Shown: positions 33,824 to 42,693, numbered from the stretch's first letter. The stretch is DNA of 45,884 bases from Firmicutes bacterium CAG:345 (GCA_000433315.1 FR893383.1:139727-185610), one strand, 5' to 3'. A program made the numbers and translations. Notes: generated by a model from the sequence alone, not told the origin.

Positions 33824-34615
33824 GTGGTTAATTTAGAATATGTAAAAAAGAGAAGGAGAAAGAAGATTGCGGCAGCGGTTTCTGGCATCAGTGCCATTGT
33901 TGTCGTGACTTTTGTGTTGCTTTCTTTTTTGGGTCAAAATCTAGGTTCATTTACTATTAACCTTAAAGGCACAGGTGTCTCTTTATCATTATCGGAGAAA
34001 TCTTCGATGGAAAATCAGACATCTTATTTGCAAATTGGCAGTGTTCCGCCAATGGACACTTTTACTTATGGAATGCTTGATGGTAGTGCGGATATCGATA
34101 ATGAAGAGACGGATTATCTTATGGGCGCTCAATATAATGTTAAAGGTGAAGTTGTTGATCTCAACTATCTTAAATATACTTTCTTTCTAAGCAATGTGGG
34201 ACCAACTGTTGCTATGTTTGATTTCAGTTTGAAATTCTTAGATAATCAAGATGGTGGCAATGTTGATAATACTGATGTTAAGGATATTCTCCGTATTGGT
34301 TTATATAGCAATACAGAAAAAGATGAACATAATGTTACTTATTATGCTAGAAAAGGAAAGAATATTAATATTGTTGATGGCAAGGAAACTTTCAATGAAT
34401 ATGTAAGTGATACCAACAGAAGTCTATGCACTAATTTTGCTGACGATGAAACTGTTTTAAGCTTTAGAGTGAAAAATTTTGCTCCTAATTCTCAAATTAG
34501 GTACACGGTTTTGTTCTGGCTTGAAGGCAGTGATCCAGATTGTACAGGCGTTCCTAAAGACGAGTCTAAAGTTAGATTAGGAATTGAAATTAATGCATAT
34601 GAAAATCAAGAATAG
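33824..34615 (+). CDS. Membrane-anchored fibre-like protein, first gene of the c-di-GMP-controlled operon
   Basis: A basic N-terminus (KKRRRKK) and a hydrophobic stretch (residues 15-36) precede a beta-rich extracellular region of about 225 residues. It ends with FWLEGSDPDCTGVPKDESKVRLGIEI, the same C-terminal motif as the TasA-like protein. The A-W-F/Y cleavage motif of its relatives is absent; the region after the helix reads LGQNLGSFTINL, so it may remain anchored or be cut differently. The GTG at 33824 is chosen because AAAGGGG lies six bases upstream; the earlier frame start has no ribosome site. Possibly an adaptor or base subunit of the fibre. Confidence 0.65.
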   Translation: MVNLEYVKKRRRKKIAAAVSGISAIVVVTFVLLSFLGQNLGSFTINLKGTGVSLSLSEKSSMENQTSYLQIGSVPPMDTFTYGMLDGSADIDNEETDYLMGAQYNVKGEVVDLNYLKYTFFLSNVGPTVAMFDFSLKFLDNQDGGNVDNTDVKDILRIGLYSNTEKDEHNVTYYARKGKNINIVDGKETFNEYVSDTNRSLCTNFADDETVLSFRVKNFAPNSQIRYTVLFWLEGSDPDCTGVPKDESKVRLGIEINAYENQE

Positions 34616-35612
34616 ATTAAAGCAATCACTTGGTATCAGATTCTTTTCCTTGGTGTTTTTAGCTCTTTTAAGCTTGGTTGGAGGAACGGCAGCCTGGTAT
34701 CAATATTTATCGCGTGCAGGTTTTGGCTTTGAAGGTGTTTCTATTGGAAATACTGCTCTTATGGAAATAGGTTTTATCAGCAATGTTCAACTTGATGATT
34801 ACAAAGCTTATGATTTGAGCATAGATGAAAATAATTCTAACATCTATTGGTCTCATAGTGAAATCAGCGAAGATGTTTTAAATTATGTTTTATCTTCTAA
34901 TGGTTATGCCTATAATAAACTTTTTCCTGTATCTAGTGGCTCTTTTGATGGAACTTCAGATTTTTCTTTAATTGGAAATCCATATTATCTTGAAGATGGT
35001 TTTACTCCGGCTAAAAAATTTGGATATTTATATTTGCCTTTAGTCTTTAGAGTTAAAGATGTTGATAGCCAAGAGTATTTATCTGGTAAAAGTATTTATC
35101 TGAGCAATTCTTCTTTATCTACCCGCAATGGAATAGATCAAGCTATCCGTGTTTATATGAAAAATGATATCAATAGCTTCATATATAATCCATCACAAAT
35201 GCATGATGGTGAAACTGCTGTCGGCGGTGTTTTAAATTTAAATGAAGACATGTACTATGACTATAAAGATGGAAAAGAATTTGTTTATGGTGAATATGAA
35301 AACATTGTTTACACCAGTTCTTATTCTGGAGAAAATGAAGTTGATCCGAAAGATGTCACTACTTTTACCGCTAATCATAAAGGTGGGGTAATGACAATTG
35401 ATAAGGAAAAATCCACTTTTAAAACCGCGAAATATTTGGGAAATGATTCTTTGATATCTGACGGAAAGATTTTGACCATAACCGGTGAAGATGGTATTGC
35501 TAGACTTGATTTAACATTATATCTTGAAGGTTGGGATAAATCAGTTATCAACGAGAATATCGGTTCTTATTTCAATTTGAATCTAAATTTTGGAGTTAAC
35601 ACCAATGAATAG
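34593..35612 (+). CDS. SipW-type secreted fibre-like protein, paralogue A
   Basis: The signal region (IRFFSLVFLALLSLVGGTAAWYQYLS) has the A-A-W-Y pattern of SipW substrates. The mature protein of about 300 residues is rich in Tyr, Ser and Asn. It shares with the next gene product an internal block, YYDYKDGKEFVYGEYE here against YYDFKAGKERLFGEYE there, and the C-terminal block LYLEGWD. These mark the two as paralogues. The start is ambiguous: ATG at 34593 (ten bases after AGGA) or 34599. It overlaps the previous gene by about 20 bases and the next by eight, implying coupled synthesis and fixed stoichiometry. Confidence 0.68.
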   Translation: MHMKIKNRLKQSLGIRFFSLVFLALLSLVGGTAAWYQYLSRAGFGFEGVSIGNTALMEIGFISNVQLDDYKAYDLSIDENNSNIYWSHSEISEDVLNYVLSSNGYAYNKLFPVSSGSFDGTSDFSLIGNPYYLEDGFTPAKKFGYLYLPLVFRVKDVDSQEYLSGKSIYLSNSSLSTRNGIDQAIRVYMKNDINSFIYNPSQMHDGETAVGGVLNLNEDMYYDYKDGKEFVYGEYENIVYTSSYSGENEVDPKDVTTFTANHKGGVMTIDKEKSTFKTAKYLGNDSLISDGKILTITGEDGIARLDLTLYLEGWDKSVINENIGSYFNLNLNFGVNTNE

Positions 35613-36627
35613 AAAAGTATTGCTTTTTTATCTGGTGATGATTTTATGCTTGGTGTCTTCAGTCAGTGTTACCGCAGCTTGGTATGTCGGCAATAGAAAC
35701 CTTTATGTTAAAGACTTCGATATCGGCTTCAACGGCGATAAGGAAGTAAAAATAGGTACTACAGAAGAAGAATTCTATGAAGACATTCCATCTAGTGATA
35801 TTCTTGAAGTTGAAGGCTTTGTTCCTGTCAGCTCCATGTATTCATATAAATGGTTGGAACAGAAGAAAACTACGCCAGAATTTAGACAATCTTATTCCTC
35901 TTTAACTACAGAATCAGAAATGGATAGTGGTATTGCCAAAAAAGGTTTTTATTCACAGGAGTTCTATTTATATAGTGAACGCAATGTGATTGTGTCTTTA
36001 GCCGAGGAAACTAAAGTTGAACCAAATGTAAAAAAGAATTTGGAGACAGCTAAAAAAATTAAAGACGAATATCCTGATTTATCTCAGGATAAAATATTAG
36101 ATAATTTGAATAGTATTGCTAATTCTTTGAGAATATCTATTCTTGTTCCGGATGAAAATTATTATTCATATTTCATCATCGATCCGAAAAAAGATGATGA
36201 AAAAATATATTTTGTTGGACGGTTAGATAATAACGCTGATGGATATTATGATTTTAAAGCGGGAAAAGAAAGACTTTTTGGAGAATATGAGGAAGATGAT
36301 ATTGCAAAAATAGTCTATAAGGATGAAAATGTAATTGATTCGGAATTAAGTGATACAACAAAGATGGCTTCTGCATTTAATGCAAAAACAAGAAAAGGTA
36401 TAAAAGCAATAGATTGGAAAAAAACATTGGAAAATGGCTTTGAACCAGTTGAAGAGAAATCTTTAACTGTCGAAGAAGCTTCTAATACAATGCTTGTTCC
36501 ACTAGTTGGATTGAAACCACAGAAAATCATAATCTCAATATATTTAGAAGGTTGGGATTTAGACAATACCGATATAACAAGACTAGGAAGTTTTTCCGCC
36601 GATATAAAATTTAAAGTGTTGAGGTAA
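35605..36627 (+). CDS. SipW-type secreted fibre-like protein, paralogue B
   Basis: The N-terminus NRKVLLFYLVMILCLVSSVSVTAAWYVG is again a SipW-type signal. The extracellular part contains a helical, charged insertion (about residues 125-160) that paralogue A lacks, then the shared block YYDFKAGKERLFGEYE and the terminal motif ISIYLEGWDLDNTD. Final residues form alternating strands, as in TasA-family donor-strand regions. The ATG at 35605 follows GGAG by ten bases. Only four bases separate it from the ATPase gene. Likely a minor or tip subunit, an inference from operon order only. Confidence 0.66.
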   Translation: MNRKVLLFYLVMILCLVSSVSVTAAWYVGNRNLYVKDFDIGFNGDKEVKIGTTEEEFYEDIPSSDILEVEGFVPVSSMYSYKWLEQKKTTPEFRQSYSSLTTESEMDSGIAKKGFYSQEFYLYSERNVIVSLAEETKVEPNVKKNLETAKKIKDEYPDLSQDKILDNLNSIANSLRISILVPDENYYSYFIIDPKKDDEKIYFVGRLDNNADGYYDFKAGKERLFGEYEEDDIAKIVYKDENVIDSELSDTTKMASAFNAKTRKGIKAIDWKKTLENGFEPVEEKSLTVEEASNTMLVPLVGLKPQKIIISIYLEGWDLDNTDITRLGSFSADIKFKVLR

Positions 36628-36631
36628 TATT

Positions 36632-38161
36632 ATGGGTGTATATTTTGAATATTTAAAAGAAATGATAATCCAAGTTTTTAAAGACATTGGAACATTTTTT
36701 GTTAAACTTTTTGCCGGACCATGGGAAAATGTCGGTGATAATTTTAAGTACTATGGTGATATCTTCAATACTTATTCTAATCAATTCGGACCTGCTGGAT
36801 GGGTTTTCTTTGTTATATTTGCGATATTCTTTATTGCTTTGATCGGTGGTCTTTTGTTCTTATTGTTCTTGCTCTTAAGAAAATATATTCGCTTTGTCAA
36901 AAGAGAACTTGATAAAGATGCTCTTAGAGAAGAAGTTGAACGTTTGAGTTATGAACTATATAAGACAACAGAAGAAAAAGATAAAATTCTCAATTTAAAG
37001 GTTGGAGCTTTTGGTGGAAGAACTGTTGAACAGATGGAAGAAGATGAGAAAAAGGATCAAGTTCCGGCTTCTACAACTTTATCTCGCTTTCCAAAACTTA
37101 CAGCAGTTGATATCGAATACGCTAACTTAAATACTGAAATACCTAATATTGATGGCTTAACTTTAGAGGAAGTTTGTAATTCCTTTAGAGGCTTTGCGGC
37201 AAGCCAATTAAAACTCTATTATAAAATTGATACTATCAGACAACTTTTTGCTGGTATGGCTACTTCTAAATTGATTATTTTAGAAGGTATATCTGGTACT
37301 GGTAAAACTTCTTTGCCATATGCTTTAGGAAAGTTCTTGATGCATGATGCTTCTATTTGCTCTGTTCAACCTTCATGGAAAGACCGCAGTGAACTTGTTG
37401 GCTACTACAATGAATTCACAAAGAAATTCAATGAAACTGAATTTTTGAGAGCTTTATATGAATCAACATACCGCAAGGATTTAGATGTTGTAGTTCTCGA
37501 TGAAATGAACTTAGCACGTATTGAATACTATTTTGCTGAATTCTTATCGATGATGGAACTTCCAAACGTCAATGACTGGTTAGTTGAATTGACCAGCAAT
37601 ACTGAGGCTAATGATCCAAAGAATATCCGCAAGGGTAAATTATTAGTTCCACAAAATGTCGAATTCTTTGGAACTGCTAATAACGATGACTCAACATTTA
37701 CTATTTCTGATAAGGTTTATGATCGTGCAATTTCAATTTTCTTTGATAATAAGGGAATTCCATTTGAAACAGAATTTGTCGAACCTATTCAACTCAGCTA
37801 TTCACAACTTCGCAAATTATATCAAGATGCTATTTTCCAATATCCTCTTTCTGATAAGGTTTTGGAAAAATTTGAAAAACTTGATGCCTTTGTCATCAAA
37901 AATTTCAAATTAGCTTTTGGTAACCGTATCTTAAAACAACTTAATACATTTATTCCTGTTTATGTTGCCTGCGGTGGAAATGAACTCGATGGTCTTGACT
38001 TTATCTTTACCAATAAGATTTTGAAAAAATTTGAATCTTTAAATATCGCTTTCTTAAAAGATGAATTGAAGAAACTCAATTCTGAATTAGATAAATTATT
38101 TGGTAAAAATACATTTAAGATGGCTCATAATTATATCAACGATTTATTGAGGCTGAACTAA
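36632..38161 (+). CDS. Membrane-anchored McrB-like AAA+ ATPase
   Basis: The first 50 residues are amphipathic, then a strong membrane helix (about residues 55-85, FFVIFAIFFIALIGGLLFLLFLLL) and a short coiled coil precede a cytosolic AAA+ domain. Walker A is EGISGTGKTS at residues 218-227. The Walker B block VVVLDEMNLARIEYYFAEFLSMME (D290, E291) is characteristic of the McrB/dynein-related clade. A sensor segment reads FFGTANNDDSTF and an arginine follows in KVYDRAI. McrB itself is a soluble GTPase of DNA restriction. Here the DNA-binding N-domain is replaced by a membrane anchor, and the gene is translated between fibre subunits and a DUF2357-like gene. I infer a mechanochemical role in membrane-proximal assembly or secretion. 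Confidence 0.8.
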   Translation: MGVYFEYLKEMIIQVFKDIGTFFVKLFAGPWENVGDNFKYYGDIFNTYSNQFGPAGWVFFVIFAIFFIALIGGLLFLLFLLLRKYIRFVKRELDKDALREEVERLSYELYKTTEEKDKILNLKVGAFGGRTVEQMEEDEKKDQVPASTTLSRFPKLTAVDIEYANLNTEIPNIDGLTLEEVCNSFRGFAASQLKLYYKIDTIRQLFAGMATSKLIILEGISGTGKTSLPYALGKFLMHDASICSVQPSWKDRSELVGYYNEFTKKFNETEFLRALYESTYRKDLDVVVLDEMNLARIEYYFAEFLSMMELPNVNDWLVELTSNTEANDPKNIRKGKLLVPQNVEFFGTANNDDSTFTISDKVYDRAISIFFDNKGIPFETEFVEPIQLSYSQLRKLYQDAIFQYPLSDKVLEKFEKLDAFVIKNFKLAFGNRILKQLNTFIPVYVACGGNELDGLDFIFTNKILKKFESLNIAFLKDELKKLNSELDKLFGKNTFKMAHNYINDLLRLN

Positions 38162-38162
38162 A

Positions 38163-39590
38163 ATGGCTAAAAGCACACGCTATTTGACCATGGAAGAAGC
38201 CTACGTAAAAAAGGTTGATTCCTTGGTAAAAAAGAACAAATCCGCTGAAGCTGTTTTCAATCAATTAAAAGATGGTAAAAATTACTATCTCAAGATGAAT
38301 AGCATCAAATCTTCTTCATTTGATACCAAATGGATTGAAAAGATTGAAGGAGCTATTTTAGATATTGGTCAAATTGTTAAAAATCCTTGGAAAACTACTA
38401 AAACTCAAGGAAATATAGTTCCGGTAGAACTAGCGAGAAAAACCAATGGAGAATCGGTTAGACATCTTTCTTCCCATACTCAATATGTTAAATCGGTCAG
38501 TGAAAACGGAGAAATTTTACCAAATAAAGTTTTAACCATTGAAGCAGTTGATGATTACGCTATCTATGAAAATAGATTTGTTTCAACACTTATTAAAAGA
38601 TTGGTCTATTTTGTTGAAAAACGTTATGACTATTTGGTTGAACATGCGGAATTAAAAAATATTCAAGTCAATTATATTAAGTCTAAAGCTATTGTTGATG
38701 GAAATGAAGTTGAAATAGAAACCAAAGTAACCATTAAAAGCGATGTCAACGAAAAGATGCTTGAACAAGCTCAAGATTATTTAACAAGGGTAAAAAAACT
38801 TCGTGAATATTTAGTTTATTATTATAATAGTGATTTCATGAAGCGTTTAAAAAACGAAAAAGATGTTGTCAATCCTATTTTACAAACTAACGTTATAAGG
38901 AAAAATCCTCTTTATCATAAATGTTTCTTGTTATGGAAATTTATCGAACGCTATACAAGTTTAGGTGTTAATTATTCAATCGATGATAAATACTCTATTC
39001 TCGATGAAAAAGAACGCGAAGAGATGAATTACAATTTGTTCTCATCCTTTTTAACGCTCAAAGCTAAAGCACCGGTAAAAGTTCGAAAGAAGAAACATAA
39101 AGTCTATAAACCAAAAGTTTTAAATGATGTCGATGAACAGATTTATGCTTTTGCTCCAATATCATCTAAACCGATAAAATTGATCAGAGCAGATGATGAA
39201 TATTTGGAATATTTAGCAAGACCGACATTCTTAAACTTGCCGGAAAAACCAACTTACGAACAAGCGATATATTTAAAAGATCTCTATGTTGAAAAAGAGA
39301 AGAATAAACGTCTTCGCGAAGCAGAGAAAGCTTTGCTTAAACGAAAAGTAAACGAAGAAAAAGATTTGGAAAAACAGAAAAAAGATCTTGAGAAATACAA
39401 TCAAAAAGTTGAAGAAGATATGCTTAAAGAAGAAGAGGAAAGAAAAAGAAAAGCTATTGAATCAAGACTTGCAGCCGCTAGAAAAGATATTAAAAAAGCC
39501 GCTACAGTCGATAAAAAAGCTGATCTATATTCACCTTTAGAAGAAACTTCAACAGAAGAACAAGAAAAAGAACTAGAAGAGGTTAAGTAA
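38163..39590 (+). CDS. DUF2357-like partner of the AAA+ ATPase, no visible nuclease
   Basis: A 475-residue cytosolic protein. The central region has YAIYENRFVSTLIKRL and NPLYHKCFLLWKFIERY, which resemble DUF2357 proteins found beside McrB-like ATPases. In the restriction versions a PD-(D/E)xK nuclease follows. Here I find none: after residue 300 there is a basic stretch (KVRKKKHKVYKPK) and then a long Lys/Glu coiled coil (about 375-445) with an acidic tail. It starts one base after the ATPase stop and overlaps the signal peptidase gene, so it is part of the same machine. Likely a scaffold linking the ATPase to membrane partners. The family call is moderate. Confidence 0.6.
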   Translation: MAKSTRYLTMEEAYVKKVDSLVKKNKSAEAVFNQLKDGKNYYLKMNSIKSSSFDTKWIEKIEGAILDIGQIVKNPWKTTKTQGNIVPVELARKTNGESVRHLSSHTQYVKSVSENGEILPNKVLTIEAVDDYAIYENRFVSTLIKRLVYFVEKRYDYLVEHAELKNIQVNYIKSKAIVDGNEVEIETKVTIKSDVNEKMLEQAQDYLTRVKKLREYLVYYYNSDFMKRLKNEKDVVNPILQTNVIRKNPLYHKCFLLWKFIERYTSLGVNYSIDDKYSILDEKEREEMNYNLFSSFLTLKAKAPVKVRKKKHKVYKPKVLNDVDEQIYAFAPISSKPIKLIRADDEYLEYLARPTFLNLPEKPTYEQAIYLKDLYVEKEKNKRLREAEKALLKRKVNEEKDLEKQKKDLEKYNQKVEEDMLKEEEERKRKAIESRLAAARKDIKKAATVDKKADLYSPLEETSTEEQEKELEEVK

Positions 39591-40429
39591 TGGCAGAAAA
39601 AAAGAAAGTTAAAAAAAGCAAGTTAAGAAGAATACTAGAAGGAATATTCTTTTCCGTTTTCGGTATAATCTTTGTTGCTATTTTAGGCTTTCAAATTGTT
39701 GGAAACATTACAAAGAAAGATAATTATGGTGTCCCAAATGTCTTAGGAACACAGATTATGGTTGTTTTAACCGATTCTATGGAACCGGATTATAAAGTTG
39801 ATGATATGATAATTGTCAAAAAAACTGATCCGGAAAAAATATATGAATTAGTTAAATCTGATTCAAACACAAAAGAAGGCAAAGTCAAATTCCAAGATAC
39901 TGCTCAAAATTTAAAATGGATTGAAGAAGATTGTTTAGTTATTGATACTTCTTCTTTGAAGATAGATTTAAGTTTTTACTATTCAACATCCGAACTGAAG
40001 ATGACTATGACCCATCGCCTTATTGGCATTCGTTTAAATGAAGATGTTAAAGAAGGAAATGGAAGATATGATTTTTTTGTTCAAGGTATCAATTCAGAAA
40101 GTAAAAATTACAGCGGAACTCAAGGACAAGTTTTTGATGAAAGAGTGCTTTTAGGAAGAGTTTCCTTCGGCTCTACCTTTTTAGGTGTAATATATAAGGG
40201 AGTTACTTCTATTTGGGGATTATTTATTTTAATCTTGCTTCCATCAGGGTATTTAATTATCACAAGTATTTTAGATATAGTTAAAGGCTTAAAAGAAGAT
40301 GATGAAGAAGATAATGATAAAAAAGATGGAACATCTACTTTATCCAAAGAAGATAGAGAAAGATTAAAAAGTGAAATGCTAGAAGAATTACTGAATAAAG
40401 CTAACAGTAATAAGGAGAATAAAAAATGA
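39590..40429 (+). CDS. sipW: SipW/ER-type signal peptidase I
   Basis: The enzyme has an N-terminal membrane helix (about residues 14-36), the catalytic block TDSMEPDYKVDD with nucleophile S63, and MTHRLIGI with H142. His in place of the bacterial Lys is the mark of the ER/archaeal/SipW class. A second helix (about 205-230) leads to a cytosolic tail, LSKEDRERLKSEMLEELL. The usual third block, G-D-x-N, appears changed to GINSESKN, which deserves attention. SipW in Bacillus subtilis matures TasA and TapA; here the enzyme is encoded among four TasA-like candidates. An insertion of about 60 residues separates the Ser and His blocks. Overlaps at both ends (ATG in the previous stop; ATGA with the next gene). 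Confidence 0.88.
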   Translation: MAEKKKVKKSKLRRILEGIFFSVFGIIFVAILGFQIVGNITKKDNYGVPNVLGTQIMVVLTDSMEPDYKVDDMIIVKKTDPEKIYELVKSDSNTKEGKVKFQDTAQNLKWIEEDCLVIDTSSLKIDLSFYYSTSELKMTMTHRLIGIRLNEDVKEGNGRYDFFVQGINSESKNYSGTQGQVFDERVLLGRVSFGSTFLGVIYKGVTSIWGLFILILLPSGYLIITSILDIVKGLKEDDEEDNDKKDGTSTLSKEDRERLKSEMLEELLNKANSNKENKK

Positions 40430-41955
40430 GAATAAGTTCCAAAAAACTAGCTTTGATAAGCTTGATATTGTTTATACTGAATAACGTTTTATGCGTTATT
40501 ACTGGTTTTGGTTTATTACCTTATAGTTCTATTTTATTCCCTATTTTCTTATCTTTAGATTTAATTGTTTGTTCAGTTACATTTTTTATTCTTGCTAAAT
40601 ATATCTATGATTCTAAAACCAAAAATCTTTTAAATGAAGAAAACATTAGAAACTTCGGTTCAGCTAAAGATTTTTATAGTTACTATGTTTTTGCTCATCG
40701 CGTTCAATATCAAATTATGCATTTGAAAAAAGGAGAAGAAGCTTATGTTGTAAGATTTTCTTCTTTCAGCAATACACAGACTATTTCTTCTTATGCATCT
40801 TCAGTTGTTAAATTCAATGGTTATGTCGCAGACTTTTTAATCTCTTATTTTTCAAAGTCGAAAAATAGAATTAAAAAAGAAGTTTCTTTTTGCTATTATC
40901 ATGATACATTTATCATTTATATCAAAGATAATGTCAACGGCTTGAATAAGATTATCAATGATATCGATAACGAATTATATAAAATTAATCAAGAACATGA
41001 TTTAAAGCTTTTCATTCAACCATATTATGGTGTTGTTTTAGCTGAGAAGAAAAAGAATACGGTTATTGATTTAATCGCTAAATCTTCGGTAGCTCGTAAA
41101 GTTGCGCAAATCAATTTCCAAGAAGTTGTTTTCTATGAAAAGACTATGGAAAAAGAAGATGATACAGTACTCGCTAATAGCATCAATGAAGCTATAGAAA
41201 ATAATGAATTTGTTGTTTATTATCAACCGAAATTCAATTTGGTTTTAAACAAATTCATCTCATCCGAAGCCTTGGTAAGATGGGATAATCCTAAAAGAGG
41301 ACTTCTTTCTCCTAGCCAATTTGTTCCTCAAGCTGAACAGATGGGAATGATCCATAAAATAGATATGTATATCTTTGAAAGAGTTTGTAAAGATCTTCAA
41401 GATTGTAAGAAAAAAGGAAGAAGACTACTTCCAGTTTCTATCAATTTTTCATTATATGAATTCTATAATCATGGATTTATCGATGATCTTGTGAACATTA
41501 TGGAAAAATATAATGTTCCACCAACACTTATCGAAATAGAAATTACTGAACAGACAAACAACGCTAATAACTTTATCGCTAATTCTATTTTAAAAAGAAT
41601 TAAAGAATTGGGTATCAGAATTTTAATGGATGATTTCGGTATAGGTTATTCCAATATTATGAATATTAGAAAATCTCCAATTGATGTCATTAAAATTGAT
41701 AAATCATTTATTGATGATATAGTAATCGATGCAAAAACTAGAAGTATCGTTCAATTTTTAATTCAACTTTGTAAAGTCAATGGTATGGAATCAATTGCTG
41801 AAGGTGTCAATGATGCTAAGCAAGTTGCTATACTAAGAAAATTACAATGCGATACTATTCAAGGTTATTATTATTCTAAACCTTTGAATCGAAATGATTT
41901 TGAAAAATTATTATTACAAAATGATTTCGAAAAGAAAGGAGCAACAGAAAAATGA
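40426..41955 (+). CDS. Membrane EAL-domain cyclic-di-GMP phosphodiesterase
   Basis: Two N-terminal membrane helices (about residues 8-60) are followed by a degenerate GGDEF-like region (about 75-225) with no GGDEF motif. An EAL domain follows from about 245. Every catalytic position I can identify is kept: E281-A-L in SSEALVRW, Asn in SINFS, Glu in EIEITEQ, D402-D403 in MDDFGIGYSN, Lys in IKIDKSF, Glu in IAEGV and Gln in IQGYYYSKP. It should therefore hydrolyse cyclic-di-GMP. It lies within an operon headed by a cyclic-di-GMP riboswitch, giving a likely negative feedback. AAGGAG precedes the ATG, which overlaps the sipW stop. Confidence 0.9.
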   Translation: MRISSKKLALISLILFILNNVLCVITGFGLLPYSSILFPIFLSLDLIVCSVTFFILAKYIYDSKTKNLLNEENIRNFGSAKDFYSYYVFAHRVQYQIMHLKKGEEAYVVRFSSFSNTQTISSYASSVVKFNGYVADFLISYFSKSKNRIKKEVSFCYYHDTFIIYIKDNVNGLNKIINDIDNELYKINQEHDLKLFIQPYYGVVLAEKKKNTVIDLIAKSSVARKVAQINFQEVVFYEKTMEKEDDTVLANSINEAIENNEFVVYYQPKFNLVLNKFISSEALVRWDNPKRGLLSPSQFVPQAEQMGMIHKIDMYIFERVCKDLQDCKKKGRRLLPVSINFSLYEFYNHGFIDDLVNIMEKYNVPPTLIEIEITEQTNNANNFIANSILKRIKELGIRILMDDFGIGYSNIMNIRKSPIDVIKIDKSFIDDIVIDAKTRSIVQFLIQLCKVNGMESIAEGVNDAKQVAILRKLQCDTIQGYYYSKPLNRNDFEKLLLQNDFEKKGATEK

Positions 41956-42683
41956 TTTTGATTATTGGACAAACCCATGATGATATTCTTTATTTTGAAA
42001 ATATCATGCACAACAAAGAAAATGAAGAATTATTCAATACAATTCCTTTGATCACTGGAACTATCTATAATCAAGATGTCTGTCTTGCTTATAACGTTTA
42101 TTCTAATTATATTTCTAGTTTAATTATCACTCATCTTATTCGTTCAAAATTTGTTATTTTTGTTGTTTCAGTTGGAAAAGCAAAAACTTATTTTGATGAT
42201 CTTCAAGTTGGAGATGTTGTTTTATCTAATTCAATTACTTTAGGTGATGTAGATTTTACTAATGAAAACAATTGCAAATTAGGTCAAATTCCATTTTTGC
42301 CTGAAAAATATTTAACTCAATCATATTTGAGCCAGATATTTACTCAATCTTTTAATAAAGTACTATATAAAGAACCTTTTAAAGCAGATTTTATTTCTTT
42401 GAACAAACATATTAAAGATGTACATCAGGTCACCGAACTTATTGCCAATAACTTTGTTCTTGGCTTAGAAAAAGAAACAGTTTTTGATACCGAATCGGGT
42501 GGTGCTGCAGTAGCATGCCATTTAGCTGATGTTCCTTATATTTCTATTAAAGTAATCGAATCTAAAATTGGCGAAGATACTTCTTTGGATAATTATTTAA
42601 AAGTATTGGAAAAATACATTGAAGTTGGTAAAGGTGTTTCTATTGCTATTTCAGAAATAGGAAGAAAAGACTTTATCAAATAG
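41952..42683 (+). CDS. Nucleoside phosphorylase/MTA-SAH nucleosidase-fold protein, divergent
   Basis: A 243-residue cytosolic protein with the pattern of the PNP/MTAN superfamily: start MILIIGQTHDD, middle FVVSVGKAKTYFDDLQVGDVVLSNSITLGDVDFT, and the ribose-binding block VFDTESGGAAVACHLADVPYISIKVIES. The Glu of the block is present. The Asp normally found just after (as in RAISD of MTAN) is not; the sequence reads VIESK. Glycine-rich motifs are also weakened. It may have lost hydrolysis and act as a nucleotide sensor, or use another substrate. It overlaps the EAL gene by four bases, so the product is coupled to cyclic-di-GMP signalling. Confidence 0.65.
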   Translation: MILIIGQTHDDILYFENIMHNKENEELFNTIPLITGTIYNQDVCLAYNVYSNYISSLIITHLIRSKFVIFVVSVGKAKTYFDDLQVGDVVLSNSITLGDVDFTNENNCKLGQIPFLPEKYLTQSYLSQIFTQSFNKVLYKEPFKADFISLNKHIKDVHQVTELIANNFVLGLEKETVFDTESGGAAVACHLADVPYISIKVIESKIGEDTSLDNYLKVLEKYIEVGKGVSIAISEIGRKDFIK

Positions 42684-42693
42684 GAGAGAGAAT

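Noticed and set aside
36632..39590. McrBC-type DNA restriction island
   Set aside because: No nuclease motif, methylase or other defence gene is present. The ATPase is membrane-anchored and lies within a run of secretion and signalling genes.
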